A program made the position numbers and the translations under genes. This document shows, in pieces, positions 15,016 to 21,565 of a stretch of DNA of 34,036 bases. Under the pieces are notes generated by a model. The model did no database searches, was not told the origin of the DNA, and saw nothing but the letters and a program-made list of their open reading frames with translations. The stretch's first letter is position 1; every line of letters starts with the position of its first letter. This DNA comes from UBA1738 sp045580145 (GTDB lineage Bacteria; Bacillota; Clostridia; UBA1381), in the NCBI GenBank assembly GCA_045580145.1, contig JAZNNI010000046.1:1-34036 (forward strand), in the 5' to 3' direction.

Positions 15016-15837
15016 ATGATTAATATTACTTTTTCTGATTCTTTGTCTGGTAGTTTGAAAATGGCAGATTACTATGCTAAAAAATACAATAGTGAAATAC
15101 AGGATTTAAAGGATAATTTATATTCTCTTTATTTAAATTTGGATTTAGGAGATATCTCTGAACAGCAATTTAGCGAAAAACGAGAAAATGACTTTGTGAA
15201 AATGTTTGGTAATGAAGATATTTCTTTTATGCGTAAATGGTTTAATAAAGAATTGAAAAAGATAGATAAGATAGAAAAACTTTTGAAACAAGGACACAGT
15301 ATAAGAATTTGGTATACAGAAAGGTCAAATGAATTTTGCGGTTTTTGTTGGTTATTGACAATGTTAGATTTATGGGAGATTGATAATGATAAAATTCTCT
15401 ATGTTAAATTACCGCAGAGCATATTGTTTGATAATGGAAAATATGAGGTATTTGGAAGTTCGGGAATGTTTGATCCTGAAATGTTATACCAATTAGTGAA
15501 CAACCAATGCTATTTGACAGAGTCATTTAAAAATTATCATATTAAAAAATGGCAAATAGTGCAGAAAGAAAATACAGAAATGCGTGTATCCATTAACAGT
15601 CAATTATTAAGTGTAAACGCGGATTTTTATGATTCAATTATTTTATATGAAATAGAAAAGTTAGAAGATACATTTAAACAAGCAGAGGCTATAGGAAATT
15701 GTCTGGCTAAACTTTGGACATATGATAGTTTTGTCTCATGGAGAATAGATAAAATGATTGAAAAGGGACTGTTCGAAATTGTTGAAGAAGCACCTAAAGA
15801 TAAGGTTTACTATTGCAGAGTGCTTAGAAAAAAGTAA
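15016..15837 (+). CDS. Cassette 7: DUF1835/DUF3658 domain protein
   Basis: The 273-residue protein fits the two-domain architecture of this family: an N-terminal DUF1835 part beginning MINITFSDSLSGSLK with IRIWYTERSNEFCGFCWLL, and a C-terminal DUF3658 part with KWQIVQKENTEMRV, YDSIILYEI and SFVSWRIDKMIEKGLFEIV. The biochemical function of the family is not established. The ATG at 15016 follows AAGGAG by 9-10 nt; the in-frame extension to 14950 is read from the repeat (RLYSLYKKIVEFWRK) and is not believed. Confidence 0.78.
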   Translation: MINITFSDSLSGSLKMADYYAKKYNSEIQDLKDNLYSLYLNLDLGDISEQQFSEKRENDFVKMFGNEDISFMRKWFNKELKKIDKIEKLLKQGHSIRIWYTERSNEFCGFCWLLTMLDLWEIDNDKILYVKLPQSILFDNGKYEVFGSSGMFDPEMLYQLVNNQCYLTESFKNYHIKKWQIVQKENTEMRVSINSQLLSVNADFYDSIILYEIEKLEDTFKQAEAIGNCLAKLWTYDSFVSWRIDKMIEKGLFEIVEEAPKDKVYYCRVLRKK

Positions 15838-15972
15838 TTTTTAGTCCTAACTTATTATGAATTTCCAATAAAAAACATTGGCATCCAGATTATACAGTCT
15901 TTATAAAGTATGATATACAAGGGATAAAATTACAAAACCATTGATGAGGAAAACTTTCGCAAGGAGAAAAAT
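15838..15972 (+). repeat. Array repeat R7 (long leader)
   Basis: Tail TTTTTAGTCCTAACTTATTATGAA, variable stretch, TTGGCA (15878-15883), 17 nt with CAGATTATACAGTC, TTATAA (15901-15906). After the -10 the sequence departs from the other copies for about 50 nt and returns with TTCGCAAGGAG before the start of cassette 8. Confidence 0.83.
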
Positions 15973-16680
15973 ATGAGAAAGAAGATTTTTAATATAATTG
16001 AACCAGCTCAAAAGAGCAATACATTTAGTTCAATATATGACAGTTTTATGATAGTGATTATCTTGTTGAGTTTGTTACCATTATGTTTTAAAGAAACAAG
16101 TAATGTTTTAACTACTATTGATACTGTTTGTTTGCTTGTATTTATTGTTGATTATTTGTTACGTTGGATAACTGCTGATTACAAATATGATAAGAACTCT
16201 TTAGTTTCTTTTGTGCGATATCCATTTGGTGTTTTTGCTATAATTGATATCGTATCTATTTTGCCGTCAATTTCTATTTTGAATAATGGCTTTAAACTTT
16301 TGAGGATTTTTAGAATGGCAAGGGCGTTTAGAGTTTTTAGAGCATTTAAAATGTTCAGATACTCAAAAAGCGTAAAAATTATTGTAGCAGTTTTTAAGAA
16401 ATCAAAGGAATCATTAATTGCAGTAGGAACATTGGCTATTGCATACATAATAATTTCTGCCTTGGTAGTTTTTAATGTCGAACCTGAATCATTTAATAAC
16501 TTTTTTGATGCGATATATTGGGCTACAGTTTCATTAACAACTGTAGGTTATGGAGATATTTATCCTGTAACAACAATAGGAAGAATAGTAACAATGGTTT
16601 CTTCAATATTTGGAATTGCTATTGTTGCTTTGCCAGCAGGCATTATTACAGCGGGCTATATGAGTGAAATAGACAAGTAA
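15973..16680 (+). CDS. Cassette 8a: voltage-gated-type potassium channel
   Basis: The 235-residue, six-helix ion channel has S1 at about 23-38, S2 48-66, S3 84-98, an S4 with a basic residue at every third position (R111, R114, R117, R120, R123, K126, R129), S5 147-167, the pore loop with selectivity filter TTVGYGD (189-195) and S6 203-225. There is no cytoplasmic RCK or cyclic-nucleotide domain; the protein stops 10 residues after S6. A strong ribosome site AAGGAG precedes ATG. It is the only recognisable transporter in the array. Confidence 0.93.
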   Translation: MRKKIFNIIEPAQKSNTFSSIYDSFMIVIILLSLLPLCFKETSNVLTTIDTVCLLVFIVDYLLRWITADYKYDKNSLVSFVRYPFGVFAIIDIVSILPSISILNNGFKLLRIFRMARAFRVFRAFKMFRYSKSVKIIVAVFKKSKESLIAVGTLAIAYIIISALVVFNVEPESFNNFFDAIYWATVSLTTVGYGDIYPVTTIGRIVTMVSSIFGIAIVALPAGIITAGYMSEIDK

Positions 16681-16717
16681 TCAGTTACGTTGGCGAATCG
16701 TATATCTAATGCTTAAA

Positions 16718-16733
16718 ATGTCTGTTTAGACAT
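16718..16733. promoter_or_regulatory. Small inverted repeat between channel and Bro-N gene
   Basis: ATGTCT-GTTT-AGACAT, a 6-bp perfect stem 30-45 nt before the Bro-N start. It is not followed by a T-run on the plus strand, so it is more likely an operator than a terminator; no experimental counterpart is known to me. Confidence 0.3.
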
Positions 16734-16764
16734 AAAAGAAAAACCCTTGACGGAGGTTATACAC

Positions 16765-17616
16765 GTGGATAATGAAATACAAATATTTGAAGATAAAAGA
16801 ATAAGAACTGCATGGAATGAAGAAACAGAAGAGTGGTATTTTTCTGTTGTTGATGTAATTGGTGTGTTGACGGATAGTCCGAATCCAAGAAAGTATTGGA
16901 GCGTACTTAAAACTCGCCTTAAAAAAGAGGGAAATGAGTCGGCTACAAATTGTAGTCAACTGAAATTAAAATCACACACTGACGGTAAATCATACAAGAC
17001 GGATGTTGCTGACACAGAACAACTTTTGCGAATCGTTCAATCAATACCATCGCCTAAAGCTGAACCTTTTAAGTTATGGTTGGCACAAGTGGGAAGAGAA
17101 AGAATTGAAGAAACCATTGATCCAGAACTTACAATAGAAAGAGCACTTGAAACATATCTTAAAAAAGGGTATACAAGGGAATGGATAAATCAAAGATTGC
17201 AAGCTATTCAGGTAAGGAAAGAACTTACAGATGAATGGGATGCAAGAGGTGTTCAAAAAGGTGTAGAATATGCAATTCTTACTGATGAAATTACAAAGGC
17301 TTGGTCGGGAATGACAACAAGGAAATATAAAAATCTTAAAGGTCTGACAAAAGAGAATTTAAGAGATAATATGAGCACTCTTGAACTTGTACTCAATATG
17401 CTCGCAGAAGCAACAACTACGGAACTTTCAAAAACCACTAATCCGAAAACGTTTAAAGAAAATGTTGAAATAGCAAAACAAGGTGGTAATGTAGCAGGGA
17501 ATGCAAGAAAAGAAATTGAAGAAAAATCCGGAAGAACTGTTATTACATCAAAAAATGCAAGTGAATTAAACCAAGTTGTAGTTGATTTGATTGAAAATAT
17601 ATCAAAAGAAGAATAG
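16765..17616 (+). CDS. Cassette 8b: Bro-N (phage antirepressor / DinD-like) protein
   Basis: A 283-residue protein with an N-terminal Bro-N domain (about 1-100; FEDKRIRTAW, WYFSVVDVIGVLTDS, RKYWSVLKTRLKKEG, DTEQLLRIVQSIPSPKAEPFKLWLAQVG) followed by a helical C-terminal half seen in DinD-like and phage antirepressor proteins (YAILTDEITKAWSGMT, KTFKENVEIAKQGGNVAGNAR). The GTG at 16765 is chosen over TTG at 16747 because GGAGG (16752-16756) lies 8 nt before it. It is usually of prophage or defence-island origin. No array repeat separates it from the channel gene. Confidence 0.88.
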   Translation: MDNEIQIFEDKRIRTAWNEETEEWYFSVVDVIGVLTDSPNPRKYWSVLKTRLKKEGNESATNCSQLKLKSHTDGKSYKTDVADTEQLLRIVQSIPSPKAEPFKLWLAQVGRERIEETIDPELTIERALETYLKKGYTREWINQRLQAIQVRKELTDEWDARGVQKGVEYAILTDEITKAWSGMTTRKYKNLKGLTKENLRDNMSTLELVLNMLAEATTTELSKTTNPKTFKENVEIAKQGGNVAGNARKEIEEKSGRTVITSKNASELNQVVVDLIENISKEE

Positions 17617-17628
17617 AGGAATTTTTAT

Positions 17629-17838
17629 ATGAGCAAAGAGGGAAAATTTTTAATTTTTTGCATTGAGATATATAGGTCTGCGAAAAAGCTAAAAGGAAAA
17701 GAAGTTATGCAGTTGTTTCAAAAATATAATGTATGCGAATATATAATGGAATGTTATGGAGCATTGCATACCACCGGAACAAACTATATTATCAACGATA
17801 TAGATTTGTATATTGAAGCGAGACAAGTGGCTGTATAA
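17629..17838 (+). CDS. Cassette 8c: DUF3791 protein
   Basis: The 69-residue protein matches DUF3791 in length and pattern: FLIFCIEIYRSAKKLKGKEVMQLFQKY, then YGALHTTGTNYIINDIDLYIEAR. Members are often encoded beside DUF3990 genes (predicted ADP-ribosyltransferase-like) and have been suggested to act as antitoxin-like partners; DUF3990 is absent here. It starts 12 nt after Bro-N with AGAGGA 8 nt before ATG, so it is co-transcribed with that gene. Confidence 0.8.
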   Translation: MSKEGKFLIFCIEIYRSAKKLKGKEVMQLFQKYNVCEYIMECYGALHTTGTNYIINDIDLYIEARQVAV

Positions 17839-17846
17839 AGAATAAA

Positions 17847-17876
17847 TTTTTTTGTCCCTAACTTGACAAAATCATA
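17847..17876 (+). repeat. Array repeat R8 (3'-terminal, tail half only)
   Basis: TTTTTTTGTCCCTAACTTGA then CAAAATCATA. There is no promoter core behind it. It matches R1 (11911-11940) more closely than any internal repeat, which makes R1 and R8 look like direct repeats bounding cassettes 2-8. Confidence 0.75.
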
Positions 17877-17880
17877 AGAG

Positions 17881-18567
17881 GTGATTGTTATAGAAACAAC
17901 TATACAAAAAACGCTTATTTCGATGGGCGAAACAGAATATAGAGAATTTACCTCCAAGCTTATTCCAACTGTTGAAAAGAGCAAAATAATAGGAATACGC
18001 ACTCCTATTCTTAGAAAATATGCAAAAGGCTTAGAAAACTATGAGAGTTTTTTAAACGAACTGCCACACACATATTTTGAGGAAAATAATCTCCACGCGT
18101 TTTTGATTGAACGTGAGAAAAATTTTGACAGATGTATCGAAATGCTTGATGCTTTTTTGCCATATGTAGATAACTGGGCCACCTGCGACAGTATGAAGCC
18201 TAAGGTTTTAAAAAAAGAACCAAAAAAACTGCTGAAGCACATAAAAAAATGGATTAAGTCAAAGGACATCTACGCCGTAAGATATGCCATAAATTTATTG
18301 ATGAGTTTTTACCTTGATGAAAATTTCGATGAAGATTATCTTATGCTTGTTGCGGATGTTAAGTCAGATGAATACTACATCAATATGATGCAGGCGTGGT
18401 ATTTTGCAACCGCACTTGCAAAACGGTATAACGAAACCCTGCCTTATATAGAAAACAATCTACTGGATACGTGGACACATAATAAGTCTATACAAAAAGC
18501 AACTGAAAGCCTTAGAATTTCAAAAGAGCAAAAACATTATTTAAAAATGCTAAAAAAGACAAGATAG
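17881..18567 (+). CDS. AlkD-like DNA alkylation repair protein
   Basis: The 228-residue helical-repeat (HEAT-like) DNA glycosylase homologue carries VDNWATCD with Trp99 and Asp103 in the spacing of the AlkD catalytic pair, and YAVRYAINLLMSF with Arg134, equivalent to the conserved DNA-contacting arginine. The family removes alkylated bases such as 7-methylguanine without base flipping. The start is uncertain: GTG at 17881 overlaps its own ribosome site (AAGAGGTGA), whereas the ideal position, 6 nt after it, holds an ATA codon (17890). First chromosomal gene after the array. Confidence 0.9.
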   Translation: MIVIETTIQKTLISMGETEYREFTSKLIPTVEKSKIIGIRTPILRKYAKGLENYESFLNELPHTYFEENNLHAFLIEREKNFDRCIEMLDAFLPYVDNWATCDSMKPKVLKKEPKKLLKHIKKWIKSKDIYAVRYAINLLMSFYLDENFDEDYLMLVADVKSDEYYINMMQAWYFATALAKRYNETLPYIENNLLDTWTHNKSIQKATESLRISKEQKHYLKMLKKTR

Positions 18568-18617
18568 ATTTATGATTTTTGTGTTCTTACCAACACAAGC
18601 TACGAAAGGAAACTAAA

Positions 18618-19070
18618 ATGGATATTAAGAAAAATGCAAGCTTCACTGTTGACCACACAAAATTCGCCGAAGGTCTTTATATTTCGCGGATTGACGGTGA
18701 CATAACGACCTATGATATGCGTACACGCCGTCCTAACAGTGGAGATTTTATGGACAACATTACTATGCACACCTTTGAGCATATGTTTTCGACATACATC
18801 AGGAACACAGAGCTTGATGTAATATACTTCGGGCCAATGGGTTGCCAGACAGGTTTTTACCTATTAGTGCGAAATGCCGACAATGAGCGCGTTTTAGCCG
18901 AAATTAGACTCGCACTCGAAAAAATCATATCGCACGAAGGCGACGTTTTTGGAGCATCCGAAATCGAGTGCGGGAACTACAAAACATTAGACCTTGCGCT
19001 CGCAAAAAACGAAGCGGAAATGTACCTTAAAACACTTTCCGCCAGAGAAATAAATTTCAAATACTTTTAG
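18618..19070 (+). CDS. luxS: S-ribosylhomocysteine lyase LuxS
   Basis: A 150-residue metalloenzyme of the activated methyl cycle that cleaves S-ribosylhomocysteine to homocysteine and DPD, the precursor of AI-2. Metal ligands are His51 and His55 in HTFEH and Cys118 in IECGN; the catalytic base Glu54 and Cys76 in GPMGCQTGF are present, so it should be active. The ATG at 18618 (GAAAGGA 7 nt upstream) is chosen over an upstream in-frame TTG at 18579. Part of a luxS-apt-mtnN cluster. Confidence 0.97.
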   Translation: MDIKKNASFTVDHTKFAEGLYISRIDGDITTYDMRTRRPNSGDFMDNITMHTFEHMFSTYIRNTELDVIYFGPMGCQTGFYLLVRNADNERVLAEIRLALEKIISHEGDVFGASEIECGNYKTLDLALAKNEAEMYLKTLSAREINFKYF

Positions 19071-19089
19071 AGAAAAAGGAGATATAAAA

Positions 19090-19638
19090 ATGGATTACAA
19101 GGTTACTTTAAATGGCAAGGAATATGGCTTGCCTATCGTAGAAATCAAGGAAGGGCTCAGCATTGCGGTACTCGATATGCTCTCATCAAAAGATTTATCA
19201 GAGGACGCAAGTGCGGCCGTTTACCAAAAGCTAAAAGAGTCAGGACTTGACCTTTCCAAAATCGACACAGTCTTATCTGCCGAAACAAAGGGCATAACTC
19301 TTGCATACCAGATAGCAGAATATTTGGACTGCGATATGGTAATTTTGAGAAAAGAACAAAAGATTTACCACAAAGACGTAACACGCGGTGCTGTCAACAC
19401 CTACACAACAAAAGACCAGCACTATCTATATCTTGACAATAACCAAAAGCCTAAGCTTACAGGCAAAAATGTACTTATCGTTGATGACGTTGTTTCAACA
19501 GGCTCATCACTTGCCGCAATCGAGGAAATTTTAAAAACTGTTGGTGCAAATATTTTTGCAAAGGCGTTCGTTTTCGCAGAAGGCGATGCCGCAAAGCGCG
19601 ACGATGTAATATTCGTAGACGCACTCCCGCTTTTATAA
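19090..19638 (+). CDS. apt: Adenine phosphoribosyltransferase-like protein
   Basis: The 182-residue type I PRTase has the PRPP-binding loop VLIVDDVVSTGSS (128-140) and an AETKGITLAYQIA region typical of Apt-like proteins. It would convert adenine plus PRPP to AMP. Next to mtnN, which releases adenine, this is the natural salvage step. It lies 19 nt after luxS with AAAAAGGAG. A xanthine-type specificity cannot be excluded from sequence alone. Confidence 0.85.
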   Translation: MDYKVTLNGKEYGLPIVEIKEGLSIAVLDMLSSKDLSEDASAAVYQKLKESGLDLSKIDTVLSAETKGITLAYQIAEYLDCDMVILRKEQKIYHKDVTRGAVNTYTTKDQHYLYLDNNQKPKLTGKNVLIVDDVVSTGSSLAAIEEILKTVGANIFAKAFVFAEGDAAKRDDVIFVDALPLL

Positions 19639-19647
19639 AGGAGAAAT

Positions 19648-20343
19648 ATGATGATAGGTATAATAGGAGCAATGGATATAGAGGTTGAAAGCATAAAATC
19701 GCTTTTAACAGACACTAAAACCGAGACCATAAGCGGAGTAAATTTTGTTTTGGGGAAATATGAAAAGGTTGATGTTGTTGTCGCAAAGTGCGGAGTCGGC
19801 AAAGTCTTTGCATCACTTTGCGCTGAGGCAATGATTTTAAAATACAATCCCCAAATGATAATAAACGTCGGAGTTGCAGGCTGTCTTGACAAAAATTTAA
19901 AAATCGGCGACATTGTAATTGCCGACAGCGTTGTTCAGCACGATATGGACACATCACCTCTTGGTGACCCTGTCGGTATGCTCTCGGATATTAACATAAT
20001 AAAAATTCCTGCCAGCGAAAAGCTTTATACTCTTTTGAAAAAATGTGTTTCTGAACTTCGCCTTTCCCACACAGTCGGAACAATAGCATCGGGCGACCAG
20101 TTTGTTGCTAGCAGCGAAAAAAAGCAGTTTATTATTGACACATTTGGCGCAAAATCCTGCGAAATGGAAGGCGGCGCAATCGGACACGTGGCATACGTAA
20201 ACAATGTTCCTTTCGGGGTTTTAAGGGCTATGAGCGATGGTGCTGACGACGGTGCAAATATGGATTTCCCGACCTTTGCAAAAATGGCAGCAGAAAACTC
20301 AACAAAAGTTATCAATAAATTTTTATCAGAAATACAGGGGTAG
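19648..20343 (+). CDS. mtnN: 5'-methylthioadenosine/S-adenosylhomocysteine nucleosidase
   Basis: A 231-residue nucleosidase (Pfs) that hydrolyses SAH to S-ribosylhomocysteine and adenine, and MTA likewise. Diagnostic motifs are IGIIGAMDIEVESI at the N-terminus, GVAGCLD, ASGDQFVAS, MEGGAIGHVAY with the ribose-binding Glu, and LRAMSDGAD with the catalytic Asp. Two ATGs are adjacent (19648 and 19651); the second has better spacing from AAGGAG. It supplies the substrates of both upstream neighbours. Confidence 0.96.
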   Translation: MMIGIIGAMDIEVESIKSLLTDTKTETISGVNFVLGKYEKVDVVVAKCGVGKVFASLCAEAMILKYNPQMIINVGVAGCLDKNLKIGDIVIADSVVQHDMDTSPLGDPVGMLSDINIIKIPASEKLYTLLKKCVSELRLSHTVGTIASGDQFVASSEKKQFIIDTFGAKSCEMEGGAIGHVAYVNNVPFGVLRAMSDGADDGANMDFPTFAKMAAENSTKVINKFLSEIQG

Positions 20344-20349
20344 CACAAA

Positions 20350-20892
20350 ATGGATATGACAGAAAAAACAATAGACACAAGAGAAATTTTCAGCGGCAGA
20401 ATTATACACATCAAGGAAGACATCGTTCTTCTTCCAAACGGCAAAACGGCAGGGCGTGAGCTTGTCCTTCATAATGGTGGAGTTGGTATAATCGCTGTCG
20501 ACGACGAACAGAACGTATTTATGGTGGAGCAGTACAGAAAGCCCTATGATGAAGTGGTTTTAGAAGTTCCTGCAGGCAAGCTGGAAAAGGATGAAGACCC
20601 TTTTGATGCGGCAAAACGCGAGCTTTCGGAGGAAACAGGCTACAGCGCAGAAAAGTTTACATTCCTCGGAAAATGCTTCCCATCCCCAGGTTATTTGAGC
20701 GAGATTATTCACTTATACCTCGCCGAAAATCTTACATATACAGGTCAGCATCTTGACCCCGATGAATTTGTGGAAGTAAAGAAAATCCCACTTTCAAAGC
20801 TCACAGAAATGGTTATGAATAACGAAATTAGGGACGCAAAAACCGAAATTTGTATTTTAAAGGCTGACAAAATAATAAAAAGCAGAAAATAG
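20350..20892 (+). CDS. Nudix hydrolase, ADP-ribose pyrophosphatase type
   Basis: The 180-residue protein has a complete Nudix box at residues 76-98 (GKLEKDEDPF, then AAKRELSEETGY), preceded by VEQYRKPYDEVVLEVPAG and followed by SPGYLSE, the layout of ADP-ribose pyrophosphatases (NudF/MutT-like). The expected reaction is ADP-ribose to AMP and ribose-5-phosphate; the true substrate is unproven. It starts 6 nt after the mtnN stop and ends in the stem of a bidirectional terminator. Confidence 0.93.
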   Translation: MDMTEKTIDTREIFSGRIIHIKEDIVLLPNGKTAGRELVLHNGGVGIIAVDDEQNVFMVEQYRKPYDEVVLEVPAGKLEKDEDPFDAAKRELSEETGYSAEKFTFLGKCFPSPGYLSEIIHLYLAENLTYTGQHLDPDEFVEVKKIPLSKLTEMVMNNEIRDAKTEICILKADKIIKSRK

Positions 20893-20922
20893 GGACGCAC
20901 ATTATGTGTCCCTATTTTTTTA
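20886..20922. terminator. Bidirectional terminator between Nudix gene and V-ATPase operon
   Basis: An 11-bp stem (AAAATAGGGAC / GTCCCTATTTT, 20886-20896 and 20908-20918) with an 11-nt loop and flanking T/A runs. It contains the stop codons of both convergent genes. Confidence 0.88.
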
Positions 20923-21556
20923 TTCTTTCCTCGATAATCATATCCTTGACCTTCAAAAGTCTGATACTGCTTTCTCGTTCACTCTCATCAAGCTTCATTT
21001 TTATATATTTTATTGTATCCAGATAGTTAGGTATAATCACATACTCAAGCGAATTTACCCTTCTTCTTGTTCTCTCAATCTCTCCTGCCATAAGCTCTAC
21101 AGCTTTTTCCAGTTCACAAAGCCTTAATAGGTCTTCTCTTATATCACGGAGCATCTTTACACACCTATCTAAGTCCGTACTTGTATTTGCATAACCATAT
21201 GAACATATTTCCATATCAGAAAGCTCGCTTTCCCACGAAAATTGAGGGAGCATAATACTCATAGCATTTCTTTTTTCTACAACTATACCGCCGCCTTGAG
21301 TTGATAATAGAAGCGCGGTTTTAAGTGCCTTTTCCCCCATTAGTGCTGCGGCAGACTCAAGATATATTCTCGACTTAGAAATCTTTTCATCAAGACTTGC
21401 TCTAAGGCTTGTAGCCTCCCTGACAATCTGTATAAATTGCCGCATAAGCTCATCTCTTTTATCCTTTAAAAGTCTGTGCCCCTTAGTCGCTGTGCCAAGA
21501 TTTTTTTTGAGGTTTGAAAGCTCCATACGTGTTGGATTTACACTTAGTCTTGCCAA
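20912..21556 (-). CDS. ntpD: V/A-type ATP synthase subunit D
   Basis: A 214-residue central-stalk subunit: two long coiled-coil helices (about 1-75 and 120-205) around a short middle part. MARLSVNPTRMELSNLKKNLGTATKG is the family's N-terminus. The start is TTG, with GAGGTGA 7 nt before it. Last gene of the nine-gene operon. Confidence 0.95.
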   Translation of the reverse strand: MARLSVNPTRMELSNLKKNLGTATKGHRLLKDKRDELMRQFIQIVREATSLRASLDEKISKSRIYLESAAALMGEKALKTALLLSTQGGGIVVEKRNAMSIMLPQFSWESELSDMEICSYGYANTSTDLDRCVKMLRDIREDLLRLCELEKAVELMAGEIERTRRRVNSLEYVIIPNYLDTIKYIKMKLDESERESSIRLLKVKDMIIEERIKK

Positions 21557-21565
21557 GTAATCACC

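Noticed and set aside
11911..17876. Classical integron with attC sites
   Set aside because: The tail YCCTAAC resembles the RYYYAAC half of attC, but its first base is a pyrimidine, there is no matching GTTRRRY partner in inverted orientation and no long imperfect palindrome. No intI gene is in the window.
11714..17876. CRISPR array
   Set aside because: Repeats are ~100 nt and separated by whole genes of 0.16-1.9 kb, not by short uniform spacers; no cas genes.
18579..18598. Hairpin TTGTGTT-CTTACC-AACACAA before luxS as a terminator
   Set aside because: The stem is short and AT-rich and is not followed by a T-run, so it is not a convincing terminator.
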